Shown piece after piece: positions 10,715-23,420 of a stretch of 64,000 nt of DNA. The stretch spans positions 248,001 through 312,000 of the forward strand of contig BROG01000004.1 in the NCBI GenBank assembly GCA_030159075.1, given 5' to 3'. Position 1 is the first letter of the stretch, and each line of letters starts with the position of its first letter. A program made the translations under genes and the position numbers. Source of the DNA: Atrina japonica (taxonomy: Eukaryota > Mollusca > Bivalvia > Pterioida > Pinnidae). The notes under the pieces were generated by a model. That model ran no database searches and was not told where the DNA came from. It saw nothing but the letters and a program-made list of their open reading frames with translations.

Positions 10715-13700
10715 ATCAAAAAACAAATTTGATGTCAATGTTCTGCAAATTTTACAGTCGGTATAATAGTCTTGTTTGCAATTACTCTGTTTCACTACGT
10801 GAAATGTTCAGTTGCCATTTCATTGGCAAATGTTGAGATGTCTGTACGAATTGTGACAAGGATTCATTCCTTATGTATTTTATTTGGGTTTGACAGTGGA
10901 CTCACAGTGGGTGTGACCTGTCAACAGGGGATGCTTACTCCTCCATGGCACCTGATCCCACCTCTTGGCTTTCAGAGGTCCGTGTCTGTCCATTTTTACC
11001 AAATTTGTATCTATACCCTGGACATCCTAAAGATTTATACTATGGTATCTCAGATTTTTTATATGTAATTATTCTAGAGTATGCAGAGATATACATGTAG
11101 CGGTGTTGTCACCTTGACATAACTCCTGTCGCCAAGCTCCGCCTCTGTATACTTACTGTGCTTGTGCTATGGTTTGAAGTAATAGTGAATTGTACTGACA
11201 TTTCACAATTACTTGTGCTACAGCATTTAGTGATATAGCAATGTTTTCAGACTCTAAACATCTGCAACAGTCAAGTGAAATATACACAGTGGAACCTGTC
11301 TTTTAAAGACCAACCTTGTGTCACTGAAATAAGGTCTATCAAGACATGATTATATACCTGTAACTAAGCAATATACTAATGTAACCTCTCCCCCCCCCCC
11401 CTCCTCCTATTTCATTTGCCACCTTGCTTACTGTCACAAATTTTGAAAGTCCACTTTTCCAATTCCCCATATAATATCATTTAAGGTTTCCTTTAACCTA
11501 TCACCGAACCCCTTTATAACACTAAACTCTGGCTAAACAAATGGTGGTAGTGAAATGAGGTTTTTCTGTGTATTGTTTGTAGCCTTTGTGAACACCTACC
11601 AAAAATACCTGAAAAATCTATCAGATAAATACAGAAAAATTGTGAAATGACATCTTTGTAGGTCTGTAATTTGCAGATAATTTGTGTACAGGTAGTCATT
11701 TTTACAACCACTTTATAAATCATAAATATGTATCCCGAACAATAACAAGCTGCTACAAGGAATATCTACAATGCAGACACAGTGTTATTTTTTATCTACA
11801 ATGCAGACACAGTGTCATTTTTATATTATTTTGTACTATTTTAACATTTGTTTGTTCAGCAAGAAATAGCTGTATATTTTATGGCAGCTTTCAACATCAC
11901 AACATTGTTCACATAATTTAGGAATATTTAGAGCTATAAAAAAGTAATAATGTGTATATGCATAGGTGATGATGAGTGAAAAAACAGGAGTTTTGTCAAT
12001 TCAACGCAAATTTGTGAAAAATTCAAGTATGAAATGGAGTCCACACCTTGTCTTACTTTTGGATTTGAAGGTGTTTTTAAGGGCGATATGATGAGTGGGA
12101 AGGAACACCAACACACACTTCAGGAAAATTATACATTAAGCATTTACCTAGGATAAATACCTGAATCACCTTGTTTAAACTTTTATCATTTTTTGGGGAT
12201 GTGCGGGGGCGACAGAAAGGTAGGACTTGATTACATTCAATTTCTTGCTGACAACATATATATCTGTCTTCTGTTGATCTGAGGTAAATCTATGCAGTGG
12301 TATATGGAGTTCATGATTTATGATTATGGAACACATGTAGATTTTAAGACAGAAAACAATAAATTGGGTTAGACAACTGAAACATATAATTATATTTGCA
12401 TATTTAAATTATGCACATAGTTTGTCTTTCATGAAGTATATCTGATTGTCTAAGGGCAACAAGTTGAATAATCTGTCGTCTAGATCATACACTGATATAC
12501 ACATTTTACTAAATACATGTACATTTCTTCCTTTTTGTATGATGTCAGGAATGTCAGTATACAAAATCAAGATTTTAATCTTACATGACATTTTGTAAGG
12601 ACAGTGTTCAAAACCACTGACAGATGATCCTCCAGATGATGCATGTAGCTTAAAATTTGATCATTGTGAAATTGATTTAAAATGTGTCACCTAGTTTTAA
12701 AATGAAAAAACTTATGTATTCATGCGCGCACATCACACATATATACACATATATACACAGATATGCATTTTACCACTTTAAAACATAACTATTTTTAATT
12801 TTAATTCAAAGGACTTCTAGAATGTTTTATATTATCTCGAACAGGAAGTAAGTACCATTTTTTGTCAGTGTCTACACACAGAATAATGCTGGTTAATTCA
12901 ACTTAACCATGCAGATGTACAATTAAATTACCCTCGGTAGTACAGGAGTGGGAAAGAGTAGCTGCAAGCTTATTCATTTTTGTTGGCATTTGAGTGACAT
13001 ATTTTAAATTAATGCTTTTCCAATAAAGCAGTGAAGTGGAACTAGAAATTTATAACATGTCCCGCTTCATGGTATTTCAGATTATTTCACGCCCGAAGGA
13101 ACACAAACACATTTGTTGACAATATGTGATTGCCTGTGTAATAAAACAAGTTTGAGTGAAGGCAGTGTTGTGTTGGCAAAGCACATTTGATAGATTGTGT
13201 GTTATATAACAGTAGCTTGTAAAATAGCCATAATGTGGAACACTGGAGTAACCGAATAGGGTATTGTATTACCTGGGATTATTTTTAGGACCAAACTTTA
13301 TAATCTTGTGTGAGTGATCCCCATGATAGAATCTAGCGTACATGCATGAACAATAGGGAATATACTTATGTTTAAATCGGCTGCCAATTAACTCTTTTTC
13401 TGAAGGAATTCTATTAAAGGGAAACACCGAGTAACCTTGGATTAATTATTATTCCACCTGTACAGGAATAAATTTTAAAGTTCAGCCATTAGTTGTATTC
13501 CTGAATTGCTTGTTATGTGAAATTATAAAAGTGGAGAACACTTTTAAACGGATCGACAGCTTATGGAAGGATTTTAAAGGAAAGGTATGCTAACTTGATC
13601 ATTGATAAAACTATCACATCAGGTAACTTTCTGTACAGCGAAGAGAGAGTCTCGTTATATGCTGTCGAGTTATATCCCTGTGTTTGCATAAATTGGTTGC

Positions 13701-14020
13701 GCAGTATTTGATGTGATCATCGCTTACTACCGGGGAATCGCTTTACTGTAATATGCACGTGGGCCCAAGTTTATGTAGTCGATCGATCAATGGCATGACT
13801 TATATCTGAAATGAGTGAAGAATTCTGTTTTGAATCTATATCATACTTATGGATTTACTATTGATTATAGGATTTTGATACAAGAAATGTTTTTAGTGGT
13901 ACATGTGTTCAGTGTCCTACACAATCAAACATTTCAACAGCTCTGGATAAATGTCTCCTAATGAATTAAAACATTCCAGTACATCATGATGAATATATTT
14001 CTTAATGAAAATTGACCTTG
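10715..14020. other. Intron/upstream region of exon 1c
   Basis: Mostly featureless AT-rich DNA. 11286-11530 is a degraded MITE: it opens acagtggaacctgtctttta, and its inner part is the reverse complement of the interior of the 57752-57942 element. 11765-11815 holds a tandem duplication of about 34 bp (atctacaatgcagacacagt twice). No exon recognised. The last kilobase presumably carries the promoter for exon 1c. Confidence 0.4.
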
Positions 14021-14047
14021 TAAAGAAGCCATTGTTGTAAAACAACC

Positions 14048-17000
14048 ATGTCAAATTCGTACAGTTCGTTGTTAAATGTTTGGCCACCACCATCAGAGGA
14101 TACATTGGACAGGCTACAGAGATTACAAGAATTGCAAGATTTGCGAAAAGAGAGGGAAACGAAATTGTCAAGTGAGGGGTTGCAACATGCTGCAACAACT
14201 CGTATTGATCGTAGACAGGGACTTGGTATAACTCGTTCTTCTATCAGTCGTCAAAGTGACAGATCTCGATACTCGATCGGGAGAATTAATAGAGATGACA
14301 CGAGAAAATCGTATGATAGTGAACATACCAGTTATGGAGGAGCTAGGCCAAAAATGTCGGGATATTTTGCGAACAGTAATGAAAGTAATGGATTCGGGGA
14401 TTCACAATATCGTACACGAGCTGGAAATCAAGGATTTTATGCAAGTCTTTCAAGACACAACCGCGATCGAACTGTGTCAGTCGATAGTAATACTTCAGAT
14501 GAACAAGACTCGACTGTCTCACAACAACAAACTTCCACATATACTTCCAATTTACCACGATTTCAGGACCCCCAAGGGGATGTCACAGAAAGCTCGGAGG
14601 TCAAAGAGAGTGAACATAACATTAGTGATGACTTCCAACATAACGATGAGGACATTGAGCACTTTAAGAAAAGTTTATATGGATCTAATCATAACCGATA
14701 CCAGATGACATCAACGGGGAGAAGATTGACACCATTCAAATACACAGATACCGTGTCTCAAGCGTTTTCTGAAATCCCAGAAATTAGTGCACAGGAAAGT
14801 AGTTTAAGTTCTAGGTCTTCATATTCTGCTAGCAAACCAAAGAAAATAGCTTTTGATGTTAGTGATACTTTAAAACGCATGGATGATTTTTTCGATAAAG
14901 GCTGGGGGGTTGAAAATAAAACAACAACTACTGTGTCGACCAGACCAGCACGGATATCTCAAACACGACAAGAAATATTAAAAAGTGTCAGAGAAACTCA
15001 ACGGAATGATTCAGATAGGACTAACATTGTACAAGGTAGGCATTTGCCTGTATCTTATACAGGCTTTGTAGGTGATAGCAGAGCTTATAGTGGCAGTGTT
15101 GGTGATAAAACTCGGGTTGTGGATAGCACTAGCTTTGTAGGTGAAAAATCAGAGACAGTACCGGTAATTGGTTCTGATTCCTCAGGAGAAAATATTCAAA
15201 CTGCAGCTAATAGTGATACACTTGGTGATAAAAACGAGACTGTGATCGTTGCCGACACTGATGGTGCTGAAACACAGAAAGTGGCTAAAAATGAAACTAT
15301 TAATGCTGATAAAAGTCAAACTACATTTAGAACTGATGGTGATAAAATCCACACTACAGTTAGCACTGATACTGATACTGTAGATGCCAAAGTTCAGTCT
15401 ATTGCTAGTACAGATACAGATGCTATTGGTGATGAAATCCAGACTATTGCTAGCCCTGATATTGTGGGTGATAAAACCCAGACTACATCCAGTACTGATA
15501 CTGTTGATACCAAAGTTCAGTCTACATCCAGTACTGATACAGATGCTGTTGATACCAATTGTGGGTGATAAAACCCAGACTCATCCAGTACTGTTGCTGG
15601 TACTGTCTGTTGGTACTGATACAGATGCTATTGGTGATGAAATCCAGACTATTGCTAGCCCTGATATTGTGGGTGATAAAACCCAGACTACATCCAGTAC
15701 TGATACTGTTGACACCAAAGTTCAATCTGTTGCTGGTACTGATACAGATGCTATTGGTGATGAAATCCAGACTATTGCTAGTGCTGATACTGTGGGTGAT
15801 GAAACCCAGACTACATCCAGTACTGATACTGTTGATACCAAAGTTCAATCTGTTGCTGGTACTGATACAGATGCTATTGGTGATGAAATCCAGACTATTG
15901 CTAGTGCTGATACTGTGGGTGATAAAACCCAGATTTTGGATAACACAGAGACTGTTAGTGGTGTACTAACCAGTGCCAACTCTGTAAGTGGTTATACAGA
16001 TATAACGTTAGATAAAAATCACACTGTCACAGAACAAACACAGTATGTTCAAGTGAACACAGATGAACATGTAAATGAAATGAACAATACTACTGCTTTA
16101 CAGTCTCATCAACTTTACGACATTGACACACCTGATGTAATTACTACACAGGAAGTAGTTGTGAACAATTCAGTCAGCAACTCAAATCGTAATTCTGAAC
16201 AACTGACAGAATCACAGTCAGTCTATTTGTCTAATGGAAAAAATGCTGAAGTTGGTTTGAGGGAAAATGAACAGTTTCTTTCCTCGGAAAATCCGGATTT
16301 TGTAAGTGACTTTACTGGCAATGAAGTATTTAGTGAAAGTTATATGCAGGAAGATTTTACAAATGGTGAAATTGATATTACAAGTGAAATACCTGACAAT
16401 GTAAGTAATGACAGCGAAAATTATAATGTCAGTTTTACACGTTCTTATTCAAACAGGACTACGTCATCTCGCCATGCAAGTTTTGACCAATCAAATGACA
16501 GGTTATCATACACTAAACATAGCTATCTTCCTACAGAACACATGATGGCTGATAGCACTTATTTGGATTCTACGTCTGGAAATGACTGGAGAAGTAACTA
16601 TGACAACACTAACCATTCAAGGCGATCAAATCTGTCTTCTTATTCTGGTACTAGAATTGCACCATACAGCACGAGTCTCCATCAGAATCGTTACTCATCA
16701 ACATCTAATGATTCTGACAGCTATGTACCACAGGTCAGGGAGAACGAGAGTTACAGCGACTATGGCACAGGTGATTCTGATAAGCCGTCTTCATATTCAT
16801 ATTCGTCAATGAACCACTCTAGTGATAGCAGAAACAAAAGCTCATTTTCAAAAATCGTTGAAAATAGAATGAAGAACCTTGATAATCTCTTGAAAGAAAG
16901 TATGCCAGACCTTCCTGTTGAAAAACGCTTCAGTCGTTCAGTAAGTGATGTTGGTACCCGTATAAATAGACGAGAAAACTTGGGAGTTACAAACAGGATT

Positions 17001-20000
17001 CCGAAAAATACTATGACTACTAGACATAGTAAGTATACAGATATAAACATTACACGGTCAGGGAAACAGTATAGCTCCGAATATTTCAATAGGTACTTGG
17101 GTGATTCTGTTAGACATTCAGTGGTAAATACGTCTGGTGAAAATGAGACAGATTCATTGACACAAACTTCAAATCTAAGTCAAAATTCTGGTGTTGAGGG
17201 TTCTGAAGGAGTTTCAGATACTTTTGAGGAATATGTTGATGTTGTTAACACAGTTGACCCTTGTGTTTTAGAGGTAGGAAATGTTATTAAGATTGAAGCA
17301 CCAGTTGGAGATGTTAAAATTGGGAGTGCAAAGGGAGATAATTCAGAAATCTCAAAAGAATCAGATGGAATGTATAAAAGTGTTGAAGTTGATGACGATA
17401 CTGTTCTTATATCAGAAATGTCAAAGGTCACAGAAAGTGAGTCTGTAGATACAGAGAAACCATCAGAGACAAAAGAAATGTCAAATGAAAGCAGTCCAGG
17501 TGCAAAAAAAATGGCGTCTGCAAAATCTGAATCTCCTAAGAAAAAAGCAAAAAAGGAAAGTAAAAACCATAAAACAGGAACAGAAAAACTGGAAACTAAA
17601 CAAGGAAACAAAGATAAAAAAGGCATGGAATCAAAACAGAAGGGCAGTAAACAAATTAGTGACAAAACTGAGAAAACAAAAGCTACAGTGGAGGAAACTA
17701 CAGCAGTTACCAAGGCAACAGAGGAAACATCAGTTGATGGTAGACTTGGAGAATCAGAGGACACAATGAGTAATCAGACAGCAGAAGAGACTCCTTCTAC
17801 TATAAAGAGGGTGTTTAATGTCCTCGTAAAGGCTTTGGATTATAGAGGTGATAAGTCAGATTCTGCAAACCAGAGTGAGAAAACGGACAAAGGACCTAAT
17901 ATGGAGGAAGTATCAGGCTCTGACAAAGAAAATAAACATCTGGGTGACAGGGGTGCTACAGATGACAATGATGGAGACAGTTTTGAAACTGCATCAGAGG
18001 AGGAAAGTGTTAAATCAGAATCGGGAGAAAAATTCTATGAGGCTGAACAAGAGGGAAATGTCGAAAAAGGTGAATCAGAAAAGTCATCGGAAGTAAATAG
18101 ATATATAGAAAGAAATGAATCACTTCTAACACTTGCTGGTAGTACTAAAATTAGAAGGAAGAAAATAAATAAAGCAGCATTGTTAGGGGCTCCAGGTAAA
18201 ATTAAGCCTGTGCCGGCTCAGAAAATAAATCTATACCAGAAAAATCAGGAACGAAATTCAGATCGGTTCAATGTTTTAAAAAGAAATGGTATGGACCTCA
18301 GTAATAAGAGACTGAAAAATGAAAGTTTGCATTCGAATGAAAAATTAAAAACTGTACCAAACAAACAGTTAGATCGACATATAATTGAGGATAATAGAAA
18401 TAAAAGCAAAACAGCAGAATCTAGTCTCTCAGCAAACAAAATTGCAAATAAAATTACATTGGCAAGCAGCACTAAATCCAAGAAAGTAAATATGGTCAAC
18501 ATGGAGACACAAACTTCCATAAAAATGTTGAGTATCGGTGTCCAAGTTGAAGATATAACGGCTGCAGTTCAAGCTTTAAAGGAAGTGATATGTCCTTGTT
18601 GCAAGCATAAAATTAATTTAGATCAATTATCGCCAGCAGAGATAGGTACGGAGGAGAAAGTTCTACAAAAGGAGAATGTGGAAGACAGTTTTTCCCAGAT
18701 ATATACGGAATTGGAGGAATTAACAGTTTTCTCCGAGCATTCATACAAAAGTACATCAACGTCACCAAAGTCAGTTCTATCTGCAGCCTCCTCTAAATCA
18801 TCTTCACCTAGACATAGCCCTGCTATGTCACCAAGAAAACGGAGTCCCTCCCCAACTCCAAAACCTCAAAGATTTGCAAAAGTGGACAGCAAAACTGTCG
18901 CAAAACTTAGAAAGGAAAAAGTAAACGATGTGAATAAAATGCTGTATCAAAATGGGGATGAAGTCTCAGTTCATTCAGACAAACAAACAAATTATAAAAC
19001 GACTCAAAGTCCTATTCCAAAACCTCGGAAAAATAAATCTTTGGAACGGAAAGGCAAAATAGAGGATACAAAAAGTTTTAGAAAAGGATCACCCTCAAAA
19101 TCTCTAACAGAAACTGAAAGCAATAAAAATAGAGCTGATGAAACTAAGAGTGGGAGAAAAACGCCAATTGAAAGTGATAAAAATAGATCTTATGAAACTA
19201 GGAGTGGGAGAAAAACTCCAACTGAAAGTGATAAAAATAGATCTGATGAAACTAAGTGTGGGAGAAAAACGCCAATTTTATTTTCAAAGTCTCACAAGGA
19301 TACTTCGAGTGACAAAAAGAAAACAGATTATACAAGCAGTGGCAGAAAAACTCCAATTCTTGAGGGAAATAAAAGTAGATCTAGTTCCGTAGAGAGTGAC
19401 ATAAAGGATAAACAAAATGTAGAAAACAAGAATCTGCCAGGTTACATGCAGCCAACAAGGTCTAGTCAAAGAAAGAAGTCCATTGGATCTGAGAACAAAA
19501 TTGAACTCAGTACAAAGAAAGACTCTTCTGATAACAAAGGTAGAAAAAGTCGAAGTGTTTCTGTGTCGAGTACTGATGGAAATGAAACAACAGAAGATAA
19601 ATCAATAGCTCTTGGCCAGACTGATAGTACTGGTAATGAGAAAGAAACATCCCCACACTTCAATAAATCATCATCATCAACTAGAGCTAAAAGTAAGGAA
19701 AGAAAGGAAACTTCACAAAAATCTAGTGGCACTTGGTACAGGAAACAGCCCCTGGCTGAGAATAAGGATAGTAAACGGGCAAAATCCAAAAGTCCCAAGA
19801 AATCCAGAGCACAGTCTATTGGTAGTTCTCTGACAGACATTGAGAGTATGTCAGACTTATCTAACTGTGAAACAATTAGTATGCCAGATTTAGTTAATAT
19901 ACAAACTAGTCAACCACTAGCATCAAAAACAGAGGGAAAACAAAATAAGTGTGTGAAAAGTGAGGAAATATGTGAGAATACACTGGATACAGGTGTCAAT

Positions 20001-20583
20001 GCTGTAAAGACTGAGGAAACATGTGTCAATGCTGTAAAGACTGAGGAAACATGTGTCAATGCTGTAAAGACTGAGGAAACCTGTGTCAATGCTGTAAAGA
20101 CTGAGGAAACATATGTCAATGCTGTAAAGACTGAGGAAACATGTGTCAATGCTGTAAAGACTGAGGAGACATGTGTCAATGCTGTAAAGACTGAGGAAAC
20201 CTGTGTCAATGCTGTTAAGACTGAGGAAACATGTGTCAATGCTGTAAAGACTGAGGAAACATGTGTCAATGCTGTAAAGACTGAGGAGACATGTGTCAAT
20301 GCTGTAAAGACTGAGGAAACATGTGTCAATGCTGTAAAGACTCAGGAAACCTGTGTCAATGCTGTAAAGACTCAGGAAACATGTGTCAATGCTGTAAAGA
20401 CTCAGGAAACCTGTGTCAATGCTGTAAAGACTCAGGAAACATGTGTCGGTGCTGCAAAGGAAATGGCATCAGAACAACATGAAGCAGAAAAACAAACTGA
20501 CGAACCACAGAGCAAAGCTAATGGACCACAAAAACCAAGAAAACAAACTAAGCAACCAACAAAGAACTCTTCGACTGCTGGAG
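14048..20583 (+). CDS. Alternative first coding exon 1c, giant disordered scaffold tail (about 2,178 codons, one apparent frameshift)
   Basis: ATG 14048 (A at -3; in-frame TAA at 14021) opens with SSLLNVWPPP and RLQRLQELQDLRK, matching the start of exon 1a. The rest is Ser/Thr/Lys/Glu-rich and mostly disordered. In order: an amphipathic patch (DTLKRMDDFFDKGW, about 278-291), four to five 41-residue TQT-containing repeats (15400-15950), a possible coil (ENRMKNLDNLLKES), Lys-rich linkers, a CPCCKHKI cluster near 18590, SP/TP-rich stretches, 18-residue SGRKTP repeats and about 15 copies of a 10-residue repeat (19990-20455). One frame is open to a TGA at 15566; another then runs to 20624. The shift falls within the 41-residue repeats. 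Donor GGAG|GTAAAA after 20583 is phase 1, matching 45915. It could instead terminate at the stop ending at 20624. No enzyme domain is seen; a scaffold role is inferred. Confidence 0.8.
15400..15950 (+). repeat. Coding 123-bp (41-residue) tandem repeat with TQT motifs
   Basis: Units contain TDTDAIGDEIQTIAS, then IVGDKTQTTSSTDTVDTK, then VQSVAG. About four to five copies, one truncated and scrambled at 15550-15610 where the frame changes. Degenerate ancestral units (VGDKTRV, LGDKNET, ADKSQTT) extend upstream to about 15060. Confidence 0.85.
19115..19365 (+). repeat. Coding 18-residue repeat (SGRKTP units)
   Basis: Three tandem units of ESDKNRSDETKSGRKTPI type plus a diverged fourth ending SGRKTPI. 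Each has a TP site preceded by Arg-Lys, a plausible proline-directed phosphorylation site. Confidence 0.8.
19990..20455 (+). repeat. Coding 30-bp (10-residue) tandem repeat, about 15 copies
   Basis: Consensus residues TCVNAVKTEE, one Cys per ten residues. Units are nearly identical at DNA level (tgtcaatgctgtaaagactg). The last few units change KTEE to KTQE, and the array ends in a diverged VGAAK. The homogeneity implies recent expansion or conversion. Confidence 0.92.
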
Positions 20584-20840
20584 GTAAAAATATTTTCAGA
20601 CATCCTTGTAACAGAGTCTACTGAAGCTTGGTGGATGCACATGTTTAGTGACAAGGCTTATAGTGCATGTTTATTTGTAAAAAAGCTCTACATTTGCAGC
20701 TTCTGAAATTTTTAGAAAATGTGTAGTATCAATGTCAAATCAGCTTTTATTTTACCTACTGTTGCTAGGGACTATGCATGCTTTACTTTACGACTTATGC
20801 CACCATAAATCAACACTGTTACTTTTTAGCTGTAATTGTT

Positions 20841-20932
20841 TTAACTCATTCACCACTAAAGACACATTTGGACTGGCCTAAATCACTGATTTACAAAAGA
20901 GTCCATTGTTTTTCAGGGGTTGACGAGTTAAC
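20841..20932. mobile_element. TTAA-flanked palindromic MITE (about 92 bp)
   Basis: It begins ttaactcattcaccactaaa and gacacatttggactgg, and ends gtttttcaggggttgacgag then ttaa. The ends are inverted, with TTAA on both sides. Confidence 0.7.
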
Positions 20933-22222
20933 TAATATTTGTGCTTTCGGGTCATATTCAAGTGATACAGACCTACTTGCATACATGTATAAAAATTATA
21001 ACTTCTTTTACATCAAAATTTTGATATGAAATAGCTGACTGTCAAAAATGACAAATAATCTATAAATTCATGAAGCTGGTAACTTCTCCCACATTTAAAT
21101 TTTGGGGTTGCTGTTCAGCCCAAACAATAGTGTATGACAATTTTACTTGTCGAAATTGAAGCAGTTATAGTTTTTTGTTAGTTTGTTTTGATGGTGTTAT
21201 TGTTTTTTTTTTTATCCTTTTATTTTTTTGGGGGTGGGGTGTAAATGTGTCATGGGTGGGTGTTGTAAATGTATCACTTAAATAAGATACGGAAGCATAG
21301 GCACATGTATTTTTTTTTTTACTGGTCTTTGAGAAAATGAAAAGTAATGGTGTGATTGTGTGGCAAGTTCAATTGCAATAAATGCACTCATGTCAGTTTA
21401 TATTTTTTCACAGCTTATAACCAAAAACTGTTTTTTGTAATCATTTTGATTTTCTATGCAATAATATAATTATGAATGATAGTGGACAACAGGGTTAATT
21501 ACTATGAAATTATCTGGGTCAATGTTTTTATGTTTTACTTAAAATGTTTTATATACATCTTTTGAATATGGAGAGCACAAAATTGAACATTTATTTTGTA
21601 GAAAATATTTTTTTGCTGGTTTTTGTCACTTATTATTTTATTTATTATTATTGGATTTGGCATAGAAATACATGTAACAATGATAACAATATTTGTCTCT
21701 ACTATATCGCTGTTGCCAATCTGTAAAATATGCTAGTTGTGCCTTTTTGCAATATGGAATAGTGTTTAGCAAAGCATATAAATTCAGTTATGAACCCGTT
21801 ATAAATAACTTACAGTGAACTGGACTATGAAAAAGGAAAACTGAATACTGAGATTTGGTAGAAAAGAAATTCAAATATTTTACACGTAATTTGTTTAAAG
21901 CTGTTTTAACAATAGTTTTAGATCAACACAGAGACTAGGCATAGCAAGACATTTTTTTTTTCGCTCCATTATTTTGATCTTAAGTATGCATAATTTGTTA
22001 TCTGCAAAATGGTTTAAAGTTTAACAGTTTTGCCAGCTTTTATCTCAAGGCATACTATAAATACAAAAATGTCTTTAAGTTACAACAGATGCTACATATA
22101 ATTCTCTTTTTCATGACACCCAGAATGATATACCTATATAAGGTGCTCGATCTTGAAACAACAAAAAATATTAACTTATTTGGTGTGAATCTTAGATTTT
22201 AATGCCCTCTCACTTGTGTGAG

Positions 22223-22307
22223 TTAACTCATTCATCCCTAGAGACACATTTGGACTAGGCTGAGTCATTGATTTATAGACGAGTCCATTGTTTTTCAGGG
22301 GTTGATT
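22223..22307. mobile_element. TTAA-flanked palindromic MITE, right end degraded
   Basis: ttaactcattcatccctaga, cacatttggactaggctgag and gtttttcaggggttgattta match the 20841 copy. Confidence 0.65.
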
Positions 22308-22759
22308 TACTTTTAAATAGGAATAAATTTCTGGTAAAAATTGCTGCCTTTACGTGTGCTGACTAAATCTCAGAATTCTGTGACAAAATTTTCTTTTTAC
22401 TTTCTACAAGTTCTATTTCAAAGAATCAAATTTTCGTACATTCATATTTTCATGGTTGCATAGTTTCGTTTATTTCGAGGATAATTATTTTCTTTTATTT
22501 TTTTGTGGTATGAAAAAATAAAAAGAAAAATAAATAGTATAGTTATATAGTTGCATTTTTAAATGTTTTCTTTCAAATAGTGCAGTCATGAAAATGTTGA
22601 AAATTTGGATCTAATGCGAAAATAATGATCCATAGAATATTTAGTTTATAGTGCTTTTTATAAAGAGGCAAATCATTGTTAATCATTGTACAGTTAAATG
22701 CCTTGTACTTACATTTATTTCAAATGAATTTGTTCAACAAAAATGTTTATTTGTATATT

Positions 22760-23420
22760 TCAGGCCAAAAACAAATATAAATCTGTTTTCTGTGCACTGA
22801 CCAAATTTTTGGGCAATTTTTCTTTGAAAAATCTTGAAATTTGTCTGATTTATATTTCACATTCGTCAACATTTCAGGGCACATCGAGGAAATTTCCATC
22901 TTATCATAGGGGGCTGAAATAAAACCCCATTCCAAATGCAAAATGCATCTTTTTTTTTTGAATTTGCAGTCAAAATTTCCCAGTTGAAGTCAAATGACAA
23001 TGAATTGGAAGAAGTTCTTTTATTTTCAAACATTTTTTTTGTATTTTTATATTTTTTCCAATTCAAAAGGCCCAGACCCCATTCCAAAAATATTGCAAAA
23101 TATCACCGACATTAAACAAACATTTTTTCTATCCATAGAAATGGGGCAAGCCATTCAAACTAACCAACATTACCAGAATTTGGACTCATCCGATTTTGAC
23201 ATAACAAGATTCCACCCCATTTGATCTACTGTATCTGTTATAATTGATCTATCGCCAACTGTCTGACACATGGCTGTCCATGTGCTTTTTTGACATCATT
23301 CGATTGTAATGTCATAATCACACAAGTCTTTGACGGACCATTTAACTGTGATGTCATATTGGAAAAGTTTTCCAAAAGGTGCTGTGTAAGGCATTTGGCG
23401 ATAGGTCAATTTCAGTTGCA
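22760..23420. repeat. Degraded inverted-repeat element(s)
   Basis: tgatctatcgcca near 23245 and tggcgataggtca near 23397 are inverted. The stretch ggactcatccgattttgaca near 23180 resembles cgactcatctgatttcgaca near 63055. It is probably an old non-autonomous element; boundaries are unclear. Confidence 0.4.

Larger units (their letters stand above)
20625..22970. other. Start of the 25-kb intron (or 3' UTR of a 1c-only transcript)
   Basis: No coding exon seen. An AATAAA at 21378-21383 is a possible but weak poly(A) signal. Long T runs lie near 21205 and 21310. Two TTAA-flanked palindromic elements are listed separately. Confidence 0.4.

Noticed and set aside
17180..17764. Minus-strand 194-codon open frame
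   Set aside because: Antisense shadow of exon 1c, whose Ser/Glu/Lys codon bias leaves the opposite strand open.
19910..20329. Minus-strand 139-codon open frame with a repeat
   Set aside because: Antisense shadow of the 30-bp coding repeat.
22866..23224. Overlapping small frames of 73-76 codons
   Set aside because: No start context, no splice sites in phase, and they lie in a degraded dispersed element related to 62920-63090.
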